A stretch of DNA of 64,000 nt, from assembly GCF_010725885.1 (NCBI RefSeq), contig NZ_AP022600.1, positions 248,001 through 312,000 on the forward strand. The letters run 5' to 3'. Positions 1 to 9,075 of the stretch are shown here, piece after piece; positions within the stretch are counted from its first letter, which is position 1, and each line of letters starts with the position of its first letter. Position numbers and translations under genes: made by a program. The stretch comes from Mycolicibacterium tokaiense (lineage in GTDB: Bacteria; Actinomycetota; Actinomycetes; Mycobacteriales; Mycobacteriaceae). The notes under the pieces are model-generated. The model was not told the DNA's origin. It was given only the letters and a program-made list of their open reading frames with translations, and searched no databases.

Positions 1-195
1 CTATACCGCATATGTCGTCGCCCGTGAATTTCTGCTCGCCGCGTTGTCGCGGGCTGTGACGCCCGAGCCGGCTCCGCGCGGTGTTGACGCATCGCGTGAA
101 ACCGCAGCCCGCAACATCGCGTCGGACGCCACTGATCCAGCCGGGGCTCCCACCGTCTACTGGAGCCACCTGTCCGTCGCTGATCTGGAGGAACA
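1..195. other. Left-edge non-coding leader
   Basis: I see no convincing gene here. The short open frames lack support and run into the shadow of the next gene. The stretch ends with a strong ribosome binding site (GGAGGA, about 187-192) placed correctly for the ATG at 196, so it probably holds the promoter and leader of the first operon. Whatever lies to the left is cut off by the window edge. Confidence 0.4.
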
Positions 196-1281
196 ATGCG
201 ACTCGGCTACTTCTCGATGCCTCTGCACCCTGCAGGCCGCCCGTGGGCGGACACCCTGCGCGAAGACCGGGAGGCGGTGATCCTGGCCGATCAACTGGGC
301 TTCCACGACGCCTTCATCGGGGAACACCTGACCGACCGGCACGAGAACGTGACCAACAGCCTGGTGTTCCTGGCCACCCTGATCAGCGAGACCCGGCAGA
401 TCCGGCTGGGCACCGGCACCACCAACCTGTCGCACCAGCACCCGGTGCTGGTGGCGGCCAACTCGGCAATGTTCGACCACCTCAGCGGCGGCCGCTTCAT
501 CCTCGGCATCAGCGCCGGCGCACTGCCGTCGGACGCCGAGGTGCTCGGCATCCTCGACGAGGATCGCAACGAGATGTTCGCCGAATCCATCGACATCATC
601 ACCGAGATCTGGAACAGCGACCCGCCCTACTCCCTCGTCAAACCCGGCGGACGGTGGCCGGTGACCACGGAGAAGACCTTCGACGACCAGATGGGCGTCG
701 GCATTCTGCCCAAGACCCTGCAGCAGCCCCGCCCGGAAATCGTGGGCACCGTGGTGGCGCCCTTCTCCAAGGGCGTGGTGGCCATGGGCGCCAGAAACTT
801 TCATCCACTGTCGGCCAATTTCCTGCTCCCGCAATGGGTTGCCACCCACTGGCCCAACTACGTCCAGGGCAAGGAGAGCGTCAACGACGTCGCCGACGTC
901 GCCGACTGGCGGGTGGCGCGCACGGTGTTCGTCGCCGACGACGACAAGGTGGCCCGCGACTACGGCCGGTTGGATCCGAGCAGTCCGTACCGGTACTACT
1001 ACGAAAAGATGCTGTTCAAGATGCGCAAGATCGGCCGGTTGGAGCTGTTCAAGTCCCGTCGCGATCAGCCCGATGACGAGATCACCCTCGACAGCGTGCT
1101 GGACCAACTGGTGATCACCGGCACCGCGGAGTCCGTGGCCGAGCAGATCCTCGAATTCCGCTCGCAAACCGGTGATTTCGGGGAGCTGGTGTACGCGGGC
1201 CTGGACTGGGTGGATCCGGCGCTGGCCCGCCGCTCGATGGAACTGATGGCCGAAAAGGTGATGCCGCTTGTCAACAGCTGA
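196..1281 (+). CDS. LLM-class flavin-dependent monooxygenase
   Basis: A 361-residue luciferase-like (bacterial luciferase TIM-barrel) oxidoreductase. The N-terminus starts directly with the first barrel strand (LGYFSMPLHP), followed by the GEHLTDRHENVTN segment and the IRLGTGTTNLSHQHP strand that lines the flavin pocket in this family. Such enzymes use reduced FMN (or F420 in mycobacteria) to oxygenate or oxidise a small substrate. The ATG is preceded by GGAGGA. The gene overlaps the next by 14 bp, so it begins a three-gene operon with a carboxymuconolactone-decarboxylase-like protein and an alpha/beta hydrolase. A flavin reductase domain lies nearby at 5142, which would suit a two-component FMN monooxygenase. 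The substrate is unknown; use of F420 instead of FMN cannot be excluded. Confidence 0.85.
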   Translation: MRLGYFSMPLHPAGRPWADTLREDREAVILADQLGFHDAFIGEHLTDRHENVTNSLVFLATLISETRQIRLGTGTTNLSHQHPVLVAANSAMFDHLSGGRFILGISAGALPSDAEVLGILDEDRNEMFAESIDIITEIWNSDPPYSLVKPGGRWPVTTEKTFDDQMGVGILPKTLQQPRPEIVGTVVAPFSKGVVAMGARNFHPLSANFLLPQWVATHWPNYVQGKESVNDVADVADWRVARTVFVADDDKVARDYGRLDPSSPYRYYYEKMLFKMRKIGRLELFKSRRDQPDDEITLDSVLDQLVITGTAESVAEQILEFRSQTGDFGELVYAGLDWVDPALARRSMELMAEKVMPLVNS

Positions 1282-1831
1282 CCGCCTGCCCCTGCCGGAG
1301 TCGTTGACCGGCGCCCAGCGCGCAGCCGTCGACGCGATCACCGCCGGGCCGCGCGGGTCGCTGTTCGGGCCGTTCCTGCCGCTGCTGCGCAGCCCCGAGC
1401 TGATGACCCGGCTGCAGGAGGTGGGGGCGTACCTGCGCTTTGGCTCCGAGGTGCCTGCGCATCTTCGGGAGATGGTGATCCTGATCGTGGCGCGGGAGTG
1501 GGACCAGGACTTCGAATGGGGCCATCATGCGCCGCTGGCCCGATCGGCCGGACTGGGCGATGACGTGATGGCGGCGCTGAGCCGGGGCGCGGAAGTCACC
1601 GGCCCGCCGGACGTCCGCGCGGTCTGGCAGCTGATCCGGGAACTGTTCGACACGCGCGCGGTGGGCGACGCCACCTTCGAGGCGGCCCGCGCAGTGCTGG
1701 GCGATACCGGCGTGGTGGAGGCGATCGGCGTCGCCGGCTACTACAGCACCCTCGCCATGACCATGAACGCCGCCCGCACCCCGGTGCCCGACGACTACGA
1801 GCGCCTACCAGCCATGAGGAGTACCCGATGA
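1268..1831 (+). CDS. Carboxymuconolactone decarboxylase-like protein
   Basis: A 187-residue protein of the CMD/AhpD superfamily, an all-helical fold used by gamma-carboxymuconolactone decarboxylases and by peroxidase partners. The central part (LREMVILIVAREWDQDFEWGHH, residues about 66-87) is the typical CMD helix pair. It has no CxxC, so an AhpD-type thiol reductase role is unlikely, and a decarboxylase or hydrolase-like role fits better. The likely start is TTG at 1268, with AAGGTG at 1255-1260; it lies inside the end of the monooxygenase gene, so the two are translationally coupled. The stop overlaps the next start (ATGA). Its substrate is inferred only from the neighbouring oxygenase and hydrolase. 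Confidence 0.8.
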   Translation: MSTADRLPLPESLTGAQRAAVDAITAGPRGSLFGPFLPLLRSPELMTRLQEVGAYLRFGSEVPAHLREMVILIVAREWDQDFEWGHHAPLARSAGLGDDVMAALSRGAEVTGPPDVRAVWQLIRELFDTRAVGDATFEAARAVLGDTGVVEAIGVAGYYSTLAMTMNAARTPVPDDYERLPAMRSTR

Positions 1832-2550
1832 CCCCACCGTTCGTCCTTTTGCATCCACTCGGCTCTGACCGCCACTTCTGGGATCCGGTGCGGGCCGCCC
1901 TGGGGCAGCATCATTCGATCGCCCTGGATCTCCCCGGGCACGGCGCCGCGCCGGCACTGCCCGTCGGGACCAGCCTGGCCGCCTACTCCGATACGGTGGC
2001 GCAGCAGATCGCGAGGCTGGGCACCCCGGTGCACCTGGTCGGCATCTCCCTGGGTGGACTGGTGGCCCAGCAACTCGCGGCGACCCGGCCCGCGCTGGTG
2101 GCCTCGGCCTACCTGGTGGACACCGTGCCGGTTTACCCCGAACCCATGCAGCAGATGTGGCGGGACCGGGCCCACACCGCCCGCACCGAGGGCTTGGGCC
2201 CGCTGGTGGACCCGATGGTGGCCATGTGGTTCACTCCCGAACTCGCCGACGCCGGGGATCCCCGGGTATTGCAGGCCTGCAGCACGTTTCGGGCCACCGA
2301 CCCCGAGGGATACGCCCGCTCGTGCGATTTGCTGGCCGGTGCCGACGTGCGCGCCCTGCTGACGCCGGATCTGCCGCCCACGGTGGTGGTGTGCGGCGAG
2401 GACGACACGCCGCCGTTCCGCGACGCCGCCGAGTGGATGGCGCGGGTCACCGGCGCCGAACCGGTCTACTGGTTGCCCGGAAAGCACGCCTGCGCGGTGG
2501 AGTTTCCCGACCGCTTCGCGGCGGTTCTGCTCAGCGCGGTGCCTGCGTGA
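1828..2550 (+). CDS. Alpha/beta-fold hydrolase (PcaD-like)
   Basis: A 240-residue alpha/beta hydrolase. The N-terminal strand ends in LLHPLGSDRHFW (oxyanion region). The nucleophile elbow is GISLGG with Ser74, and the remaining triad is probably an Asp at 192-193 (CGEDD) and His220 (GKHAC). Length and motifs resemble 3-oxoadipate enol-lactonases and related ring-cleavage hydrolases. The start overlaps the previous stop by 4 bp (ATGA), with GAGGA upstream. It is the last gene of the three-gene operon and converges on a PucR gene only 4 bp away. Enol-lactonase is one option; a C-C or ester hydrolase acting on the monooxygenase product is equally possible. Confidence 0.82.
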   Translation: MTPPFVLLHPLGSDRHFWDPVRAALGQHHSIALDLPGHGAAPALPVGTSLAAYSDTVAQQIARLGTPVHLVGISLGGLVAQQLAATRPALVASAYLVDTVPVYPEPMQQMWRDRAHTARTEGLGPLVDPMVAMWFTPELADAGDPRVLQACSTFRATDPEGYARSCDLLAGADVRALLTPDLPPTVVVCGEDDTPPFRDAAEWMARVTGAEPVYWLPGKHACAVEFPDRFAAVLLSAVPA

Positions 2551-2554
2551 CCGG

Positions 2555-3859
2555 CTAGTCCTGTTCCGATGGTGGGAGCAGGCGCATCAGCCGGGCCGCG
2601 ACCTGCAGCTCGGTGCGCCGCTCCCCCATCGGGTGGCCCAGCAGTTCTTCGGCCTTGTGCAGGCGGTTGCGAACGGTGTGCTCGTGCAGTTGCAGGTACT
2701 CGGCGGCCGCCACGTGGGAGCCGAACCGGAACGAGGCCTCCAGGGTCTCGCGCAACCGTGCCGCGTCCACGGTGTCCAACGCCAGCGGGCCGAGTTCGCG
2801 TTCGACGAACTGCCGGGCCAGTCGCGGATCGCGCATCAGCAGGATCTCCAGCCCGACATCGTTGTGATGCACCACCGTCGGCGCTCCGGGACGATCCCAC
2901 GCCGCCCGGATGCGCTCGGCGTCCGTGGCCTCCTGCAAGGTGGTGCGGAACCCCTCGACGCCGGGGTGCGGACCGCTGACCGACGCCGGAACGCCCGCTT
3001 CGCCGAGCACCCGGTCCAGCTGTTCGAACATGGCGCGTTTCCATTCCCCGATCCGGCCGAGCCAGACCACGGTGGAGTTCAGGGTCAGTGGATACACCAG
3101 CGAGGACTGACAGCTCACCGCTGCGCGCATGCCGACGGCCAACTGCGTGGCCGCGCCCTCGGCCACGGTCGGCAGCAGCACGGCGATGTGCCGGCCACCG
3201 AGCTCGTAGGCCAGGATGGCGGCGTCCGACCCGGACAAGGCGTCACCCTCGCCGCGCAGTATGTCCTTGACCAGGCTGCGACGCATATGGGCGCGGGAGC
3301 GGTTGAGGGCCTCGTAGTCGCGGGTGTAGGTCTCGGCCACCTGGGAGGCGACAAAATCCTGGTACGCCAGGATGGTCTGAGTCAGCAGTTGTTCGGCCAG
3401 CATGGCCTCGTCCCGGTCGATGTTCCGGGCCACCACACAGTCGCGCAGCCGCGCGCTCCACGCCTCCCACATGGTGAAGAAACTGATCCGGTAGGACCGT
3501 TGCATGGACTTCTGCGGAATGCGAAGCTGCGCTTGCACTTTGGCGAAGGACAGGACTTCCGAGAGGTAGACGTCCTCGAGTGCGATCTCGCCGGCCACCA
3601 CAGATCGCAAGGCGCGGGCATTCGCGCGGGTGCTGGCCGTCAGCGCGGCCCGGAAATCGTCGTCATGGGCGTGTGTGGGGAATGCGATGGCCACGCACCG
3701 GCCGATGATGCCCTCGACCACCCCGTCGGCGTCGAAGTCCCGCGCCAACGTGCGCACCCACTCGGGCAGCGGCCGGTTATCGCGCCACAGCTGCAGCGGC
3801 GTGGGCATGGGCGGCTCGCCTGCGGCAACATCGTGGCTACGGTCGGCGGTGGTCGTCAC
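2555..3859 (-). CDS. PucR-family transcriptional regulator
   Basis: A 434-residue regulator of the PucR/CdaR type. The C-terminal 60 or so residues hold the PucR helix-turn-helix (AAAEYLQLHEHTVRNRLHKAEELLG), and the middle is the degenerate GGDEF-like CdaR region. These proteins activate catabolic operons in response to a pathway compound. The likely start is GTG at 3859. A near-palindrome with core CAATCGATTG lies at 3882-3891, just upstream, and may be an operator. The gene ends 4 bp from the convergent hydrolase gene, so control of the flanking catabolic cluster is likely but not proven. Confidence 0.82.
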   Translation of the reverse strand: MTTTADRSHDVAAGEPPMPTPLQLWRDNRPLPEWVRTLARDFDADGVVEGIIGRCVAIAFPTHAHDDDFRAALTASTRANARALRSVVAGEIALEDVYLSEVLSFAKVQAQLRIPQKSMQRSYRISFFTMWEAWSARLRDCVVARNIDRDEAMLAEQLLTQTILAYQDFVASQVAETYTRDYEALNRSRAHMRRSLVKDILRGEGDALSGSDAAILAYELGGRHIAVLLPTVAEGAATQLAVGMRAAVSCQSSLVYPLTLNSTVVWLGRIGEWKRAMFEQLDRVLGEAGVPASVSGPHPGVEGFRTTLQEATDAERIRAAWDRPGAPTVVHHNDVGLEILLMRDPRLARQFVERELGPLALDTVDAARLRETLEASFRFGSHVAAAEYLQLHEHTVRNRLHKAEELLGHPMGERRTELQVAARLMRLLPPSEQD

Positions 3860-3947
3860 AGGGCACCTCAGTCCGGCAGTGCAATCGATTGTGTCCCGAT
3901 ACTAGTCATCCTGCCGACGTTTGCGTGCGCTCCGTCACATTCCACCG

Positions 3948-4949
3948 TCACACGCTCTCCACCACGCCGGACAGCGCCGAGCGGGTGATGGCCTCGAAGG
4001 TGCGGGCGTTGACCACCATCTCCTCCATCGGCACCGGATACTCGACCTCCCCCGCGACTGCCCTGGCAAAGGTCTCGATGTTCTCGCGCACCGAGGCGTG
4101 CGGAGGGAAGAACTCCGAGGTCTGCGCCTCGCCACGGATCTGCCGGGTGACATCCCAACCGTGGGGATCCTCGGGATGGGTGCGGTCGCGGACCTCCATC
4201 CAGCCCTGGGACCCGAGCACCGTCACCCGACCGACGAACGGGGTCGCCAGGATCGCGGTGATCAAGGCCGTCTGTCCCTTCTCGAAGGCGATGGTGATGG
4301 TCAGCGTGTCGCCGTTGGCGAAGGTGGTCGCCTGCGTGGACAACCGCGCCCACACCTGGGTGGGTCTGCCGAAGATCGCGATCGCCAGGTCCACCAGATG
4401 GATACCGGTCGCCGACAGTGGCCCCACCGGGGCCTCTGCCGCAGACAACCGCCAGTTGTCAGGCGCCAGGTCGAGGAACTTGTCCTGACTGAAGTTGCCC
4501 TCGAAGACCAGGGGCGTGCCCAGGTGGCCGTCGGCAATGGCCCGCCGCAGACCTTGCACCGCCGGCTCGAACCGGCGCTCGTGCCCGATACCCAGTTTCA
4601 ACCCTTTGGCCGCCATCGCGTCCACCGCGCGCTGCGCGTCGGCACCCGAAACGCTCAGGGGCTTCTCGCAGAACACGTGCTTGCCGTGTGCGGCGGCGGC
4701 GATGATCTGTTCGGTGTGGAATTTGTGTGGGGTACAGAGGATCACGGCGTCGATGTCCTCGTCGTCGAGCGCCTCGGCATAGTCGGCGTAGGTGCGTTGC
4801 ACGCACGGCGCCACCGCCTGCCTGGCGTCCGCGTTCAGGTCCACTCCGGCCACCACCTGCACCTGATCGCTCTCGGCGAGGTCGCGCACGATCTTGCCGC
4901 CCCACCAGCCCAGGCCCACCACAGCTATCTTCGTCACGCCCTCAGCCAA
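3948..4949 (-). CDS. Gfo/Idh/MocA family oxidoreductase
   Basis: An NAD(P)-dependent dehydrogenase of the Gfo/Idh/MocA family, about 333 residues. The N-terminal Rossmann motif reads VVGLGWWGGKIV, and the family hallmark EKP (HVFCEKPLS) is present about 90 residues later. The C-terminal half is the alpha/beta substrate domain. The open frame extends to 5003, but no ribosome site fits there. I prefer the TTG at 4949 (GGGGG at about 8 nt spacing) or the GTG at 4937, because the protein then begins right at the Rossmann strand. Family substrates are sugars, inositols or other hydroxy compounds. It is divergent from the flavin-reductase fusion gene, with which it shares a 190-bp regulatory region. 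Confidence 0.82.
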   Translation of the reverse strand: MAEGVTKIAVVGLGWWGGKIVRDLAESDQVQVVAGVDLNADARQAVAPCVQRTYADYAEALDDEDIDAVILCTPHKFHTEQIIAAAAHGKHVFCEKPLSVSGADAQRAVDAMAAKGLKLGIGHERRFEPAVQGLRRAIADGHLGTPLVFEGNFSQDKFLDLAPDNWRLSAAEAPVGPLSATGIHLVDLAIAIFGRPTQVWARLSTQATTFANGDTLTITIAFEKGQTALITAILATPFVGRVTVLGSQGWMEVRDRTHPEDPHGWDVTRQIRGEAQTSEFFPPHASVRENIETFARAVAGEVEYPVPMEEMVVNARTFEAITRSALSGVVESV

Positions 4950-5027
4950 GTTGGTCGACCCCCGCCGGGCATTGTCGTCAGCCGTGAACTTCCGGGCCCG
5001 CACTGTCGCAACACGTCATTGGCGTTC

Positions 5028-5080
5028 GACACGTGTCCCTACCCGCCAGTACGGACAAGCCAGAATCACGAACTCCGTGA
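5028..5080. promoter_or_regulatory. Divergent regulatory region with two dyads
   Basis: This intergenic stretch between the Gfo/Idh/MocA gene and the flavin-reductase fusion contains a perfect 10-bp palindrome (GACACGTGTC, 5028-5037) and an inverted repeat TCACG-N5-CGTGA (5066-5080). Either could bind a dimeric regulator. The fused GntR/FCD domain encoded just downstream is an obvious candidate, but this is inference. Confidence 0.4.
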
Positions 5081-5141
5081 GTGTTTCCCGGCTCCGACCC
5101 CCTTTAGATGAGATCAGTTCCAGCGCTGACGGGAGAGTTGT

Positions 5142-6290
5142 ATGACACAGGAGTACGTGACCACCGGTCTGGCGGTGGATACCGACCTCTTCCGTCACGT
5201 CGTCGGTCATCTGGCCAGCGGCGTGACCGTGCTGACCACGCGGGTCGACGACCGCGACCACGGGATGACGGCCAGCTCGGTGACCTCACTGTCGATGGAT
5301 CCGCCGATGATGCTCGCCTGCGTCAACAACGCCGTTCCCACCGCCGCCGCGATCTCACGCAGCGGCCGTTACACCGTGAACGTGCTGGGCCAGGCCCACG
5401 GCGATCTGGCCTACCAGTTCGCCTCCCCGCGCCCGGACAAGTTCGCCGGCGTGATCATCGAGCGCGGCGGGGCCGGGGTGCCGATGCTGGCCGAGGCGAT
5501 CGCGTCTTTGGAGTGTGAGGTCACCGAGCAGGTGGTCGGTGGGACCCACACCATTTTCCTGGGCCATGTGGTGGCGGCGACGGCCCGCGAAGGCTCGCCG
5601 CTGACGTACTTCCGGGGCGGTTTCGGCCGGTTTGAGTTCCAGCGCAACGACAGTGCCTATCAGCAGGCCCGGGACATGGTGCTCAGCCGCGTCTTCGGCC
5701 CCGGCGAGGTGATCACGGTGGATCATCTGGCCGAGCGCCTCGACGGCGACCGGGCCCGCGCCTTCTACGCGCTGACGCGGCTGGCCTCCGATGGGCTGGT
5801 GTTGCGGGATCCCGAACGCGGGTATGTCATCGCCTCCTTCGACGTGCGCACATCGGACCAGACGTTCGAAGCCCGGCTGGCCATCGAGTTGGGCGTCATC
5901 GACTGCGTGATCGACAACGTGAACCCGCGGCTGCTGGCCGTGGCGCGGGGACACCTGGAGACGATGTCACGCTGCCTGGTGGGCGATCACTTCGTGGATT
6001 TCCAGGCGTATCTGGACGCCAATTACGCCTTCCACGAAGCGATTGTGGCGTTGTCGGGCAATCAGCTTCTCACTGCGGCGTTCTCGTCACTGAGCATCAA
6101 GAACGTGATGACCCGCAGCTTCGGCATCACCGCGCAGTCGTCGGCGGCGTTTTTGACCGTTCAGCGCGACCTGCTGGTGGCGCTGGAGGACAATGACGCC
6201 GCGGCGGCGCGCACCGCGGCCCGCGGCTATTGCGAACTGGCCAAAGCCCGTGCCCGCCAACTGCTGTCGCTGACCGGCGGCAAGGTGTGA
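5142..6290 (+). CDS. Flavin reductase fused to GntR/FCD regulator
   Basis: A 382-residue two-part protein. Residues about 15-165 are a flavin-reductase-like (FMN split-barrel, DIM6/NTAB) domain: GHLASGVTVLTTR, GMTASSVTSLSMDPP and YTVNVL are typical. Residues about 175-235 form a short winged helix like GntR (AERLDGDRARAFYALTRLASDGLV), and about 240-375 are an all-helical FCD domain (FEARLAIELGVID, ANYAFHEAIVALSGN). The reductase domain would supply reduced flavin to the monooxygenase at 196, or it could sense flavin redox state for the DNA-binding part. ATG at 5142 has GGGAG upstream. The fusion lies in a single frame without any sign of assembly error. Which activity dominates is not clear. 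Confidence 0.8.
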   Translation: MTQEYVTTGLAVDTDLFRHVVGHLASGVTVLTTRVDDRDHGMTASSVTSLSMDPPMMLACVNNAVPTAAAISRSGRYTVNVLGQAHGDLAYQFASPRPDKFAGVIIERGGAGVPMLAEAIASLECEVTEQVVGGTHTIFLGHVVAATAREGSPLTYFRGGFGRFEFQRNDSAYQQARDMVLSRVFGPGEVITVDHLAERLDGDRARAFYALTRLASDGLVLRDPERGYVIASFDVRTSDQTFEARLAIELGVIDCVIDNVNPRLLAVARGHLETMSRCLVGDHFVDFQAYLDANYAFHEAIVALSGNQLLTAAFSSLSIKNVMTRSFGITAQSSAAFLTVQRDLLVALEDNDAAAARTAARGYCELAKARARQLLSLTGGKV

Positions 6291-6336
6291 TTTCGGCGCG
6301 CTGGTAACCGGTGAGCGGTTACCAGCGCGCCGAAAT
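6290..6336. terminator. Perfect 20-bp hairpin, dispersed repeat copy
   Basis: Arms 6290-6309 and 6317-6336 are exact 20-nt reverse complements around a 7-nt loop. It lies between the convergent ends of the flavin-reductase fusion and the thiolase, so it can act as a bidirectional terminator. There is no U-tract, as usual in mycobacteria. A related copy lies at 41153-41205, so this may also be a dispersed palindromic repeat. Confidence 0.65.
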
Positions 6337-6338
6337 CG

Positions 6339-7508
6339 CTAGGGGACGCGCAGGATCAGGGCCGAGCCCTGCCCGGTGCCGCCGCACAGCGACGCCGCAC
6401 CGGTGCCGCCGCCACGACGCTTGAGCTCGAGTGCCAGGTGCAGCGCGATTCGGGTGCCCGACATGCCGAGCGGGTGTCCGATCGAGATGGCACCGCCGTT
6501 GACGTTGACCTTCTCTGGATCGACACCGAGCGCTTTGGTGGAGGCGATCCCCACCGCCGCGAAGGCCTCGTTGATCTCGATGAGATCCAGAGCCTTGGCA
6601 TCGATGCCCTCGGCGGCGCAGGCCGCGGTGATGGCGTTGGCGGGCTGCAGTTGCAGCGTGGAATCGGGCCCGGCCACCATCCCCTGAGCGCCGATCTCGG
6701 CCAGCCATTCCAGGCCGAGCTCCTGCGCCTTGCTCTTGCGCATCACCACCACGGCCGCGGCGCCGTCGTTGATGGTGGACGCGTTGCCCGCGGTGATGGT
6801 GCCGTTCTTGCGGAATGCGGGCCGCAGGGCAGCCAGCGACTCGGCGGTGGTGTTGCCGCGGATGCCTTCATCTTCGGCGAACTGCAGCGGCTCGCCTTTG
6901 CGCTGGGGAATCGACACGGGCACCACCTCGTCGTCGAAGAGCCCGTCCTTCCAGGCGGCGGCGGCCCGCTGGTGCGAACGGGCGGCGAACTCGTCCTGCT
7001 CCAGGCGCGCGTAGTCGTTGGCGTCCTCGGTCAGCGCGCCCATGGCCTCGTCGGTGAACACATCACGCAGGCCGTCGTAGGCCAGGTGATCGACCAGCGT
7101 GGCGTCGCCGTACTTGAACCCGCCGCGTGACTTCGGCAGCAGGTGTGGCGCCTGGGTCATCGACTCCTGCCCCCCGGCCACCACCACGTCCACCACCCCG
7201 GCGCGAATCAGCTGATCCGCCAGCGCAATCGAGTCCAGACCGGACAGACAGACCTTGTTGACCGTCAGCGCCGCGACCGACATCGGGATGCCCGCGGCCA
7301 CGGCGGCCTGGCGGGCGGGCAGCTGACCGGCGCCGGCCGTGAGCACCTGGCCCATGATGACGTACTGCACCTGGTCACCGGTGATGCCGGCCTTGTCCAG
7401 CGCCGCGGCGATCGCGACACCGCCGAGCTGCGCGCCGGAGAAGCCGGACAGCGATCCCATCAGCTTGCCGACCGGCGTCCGTGCCCCGGCCACGATCACC
7501 GAGGTCAT
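6339..7508 (-). CDS. Acetyl-CoA acetyltransferase (thiolase)
   Basis: A 389-residue thiolase II family enzyme. The acyl-accepting Cys87 sits in NKVCLSG, and the C-terminal catalytic His345 (GHPLGMSG) and Cys375 (SLCGGTGQG) are all present. It cleaves or forms acetoacetyl-CoA, or cleaves 3-oxoadipyl-CoA. Its start overlaps the end of the CoA-transferase B gene by 4 bp, giving an operon transferase A, transferase B, thiolase. That order fits either ketone-body use (acetoacetate to two acetyl-CoA) or the last steps of the beta-ketoadipate pathway (PcaIJF). The sequence alone does not separate the two. Confidence 0.9.
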   Translation of the reverse strand: MTSVIVAGARTPVGKLMGSLSGFSGAQLGGVAIAAALDKAGITGDQVQYVIMGQVLTAGAGQLPARQAAVAAGIPMSVAALTVNKVCLSGLDSIALADQLIRAGVVDVVVAGGQESMTQAPHLLPKSRGGFKYGDATLVDHLAYDGLRDVFTDEAMGALTEDANDYARLEQDEFAARSHQRAAAAWKDGLFDDEVVPVSIPQRKGEPLQFAEDEGIRGNTTAESLAALRPAFRKNGTITAGNASTINDGAAAVVVMRKSKAQELGLEWLAEIGAQGMVAGPDSTLQLQPANAITAACAAEGIDAKALDLIEINEAFAAVGIASTKALGVDPEKVNVNGGAISIGHPLGMSGTRIALHLALELKRRGGGTGAASLCGGTGQGSALILRVP

Positions 7509-8161
7509 GAGAGCACCCAGGTCAGCGGCGGCTCGGTGGCAGCCACCACGTCGGCGTAGGACACCCCCGGTGCCAGTTCCACCAGCGTCAGCGAGCCGTC
7601 GCCGTCGACGTCGATGACGGCCAGGTTGGTGATGATGCGGTCGACGACCTTCGCGCCGGTGAGCGGCAGGGAGCAGGTGTCGACGATCTTCGGGGCACCC
7701 GAGCGGTCGGTGTGTTCCATCAGCACGATCACCCGGTCGGCGCCGTGCACCAGGTCCATCGCCCCGCCCATGCCCTTGACCATCTTGCCGGGAATCATCC
7801 AGTTGGCCAGATCACCATGGCGCGAGACCTGCATCGCCCCCAGCACCGCGGTGTTGATGTGACCGCCGCGGATCATCCCGAACGACGTGGCCGAATCGAA
7901 GAACGCCGCACCGGGATTCACGGTCACCGTTTCTTTGCCGGCGTTGATCAGGTCAGCGTCCACCGCGTCCTCGGTCGGGTAGGCGCCGGTGCCCAGGATG
8001 CCGTTCTCCGAGTGCAGCGTGACCCGGACGTCGGGGCTCAGGTGGTCCGGGATCAGGGTCGGCAGCCCGATGCCGAGGTTGACGTACTCGCCGTCGACCA
8101 TCTCGGCGGCGGCGCGCGCGGCCATCTGGTTGCGGGACCACCCGGTGAGCGTGCTCGTCAT
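7505..8161 (-). CDS. 3-oxoacid CoA-transferase subunit B
   Basis: A 218-residue beta subunit of a succinyl-CoA:3-ketoacid (or 3-oxoadipate) CoA-transferase. The catalytic glutamate is Glu52 in the HSENGILG motif, and the [13 protein letters not shown] segment near residue 30 is typical of the family. It forms the active site together with subunit A, encoded just upstream with a 4-bp overlap. It also overlaps the thiolase by 4 bp, so all three are made from one message. Confidence 0.9.
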   Translation of the reverse strand: MTSTLTGWSRNQMAARAAAEMVDGEYVNLGIGLPTLIPDHLSPDVRVTLHSENGILGTGAYPTEDAVDADLINAGKETVTVNPGAAFFDSATSFGMIRGGHINTAVLGAMQVSRHGDLANWMIPGKMVKGMGGAMDLVHGADRVIVLMEHTDRSGAPKIVDTCSLPLTGAKVVDRIITNLAVIDVDGDGSLTLVELAPGVSYADVVAATEPPLTWVLS

Positions 8162-8919
8162 GACTGTGCTCCTTCGCGAACGGTGCGCTTCTCGATGCGT
8201 TTGTCCTGGGGGCCGGTGTGGACGATGCGCTGCACGAAGACCCCGGGCAGATGCACGGCCCCGGGATCGATCTCACCGGGAGATACCAGTTCCTCGACCT
8301 GGGCGATGGTGACCTTGCCCGCCATGGCGGCCAACGGGTTGAAGTTCATCGCCGACTTCTCGAACACCAGGTTGCCGTCGGTGTCACCCAGGCGGGCGTG
8401 TACCAGCGCGAAGTCGGCGTTGATGGCCTCCTCCAGGACGTAGCTGCGGTCGCCGAAGGTGCGCGTCTCCTTGGCCGGGGAGGCGACGGCCACCGAGCCG
8501 TCCGCGGCGTAGCGCCAGGGAATGCCGCCCTCGGCCACCGGGGTAGAGACACCGGCGGGGGTGTAGAAGGCGGGGATGCCTGCGCCACCGGCCCGCAGCC
8601 GCTCGGCCAGTGTGCCCTGCGGGGTCAGTTCCACTTCGAGCTCACCGGCCAGGTACTGCCGGGCGAACTCCTTGTTCTCCCCCACGTACGACGCGGTGAC
8701 GCGCCGGATGCGGCCCAGCCCCAACAGGATTCCGAGTCCGTGGTCGTCGACGCCGCAGTTGTTGGAGAACACCTCCAGCCCGGTGGCACCGGATTCGGCC
8801 ACCGCCTGGATCAGTACATCGGGGATGCCGCACAGTCCGAAGCCGCCGACGGCGACCGTCGCACCGTCACCGATACCGGCGACGGCCTCGGCGGCGGAAG
8901 AGTAGACCTTGGAAGACAA
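8158..8919 (-). CDS. 3-oxoacid CoA-transferase subunit A
   Basis: Alpha subunit of the CoA-transferase, about 253 residues. The N-terminal signature [11 protein letters not shown] is the CoA-transferase family I glycine loop. I place the start at TTG 8919, because GAAAGGA lies at the right distance; the frame stays open to an ATG at 8940, which has no good ribosome site. First gene of the transferase-thiolase operon. It is divergent from an IclR regulator, the usual arrangement for beta-ketoadipate or ketone catabolic operons, so induction through that regulator is likely. Confidence 0.9.
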   Translation of the reverse strand: MSSKVYSSAAEAVAGIGDGATVAVGGFGLCGIPDVLIQAVAESGATGLEVFSNNCGVDDHGLGILLGLGRIRRVTASYVGENKEFARQYLAGELEVELTPQGTLAERLRAGGAGIPAFYTPAGVSTPVAEGGIPWRYAADGSVAVASPAKETRTFGDRSYVLEEAINADFALVHARLGDTDGNLVFEKSAMNFNPLAAMAGKVTIAQVEELVSPGEIDPGAVHLPGVFVQRIVHTGPQDKRIEKRTVREGAQS

Positions 8920-9043
8920 CAGGAGAGTCCTTTCGCCCATTCATCAAACGCTGACCTCGATTGTTGATCGTGCTGAGCGGTAACAGAACCCGTCGACAGA
9001 GATTCCTCGGAAGCTGCTCACATGGTGATCGCTGAACACCAAT

Positions 9044-9062
9044 GCGTTCACTGAGCGAACGC
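9044..9062. promoter_or_regulatory. Candidate IclR operator
   Basis: An inverted repeat with arms GCGTTC and GAACGC lies immediately before the regulator's probable -10 (TAGGCT, 9064-9069). GTTC/GAAC dyads are typical of IclR operators. Its position would let the protein block its own promoter and act on the divergent CoA-transferase operon. Confidence 0.5.
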
Positions 9063-9075
9063 CTAGGCTGTGGGC

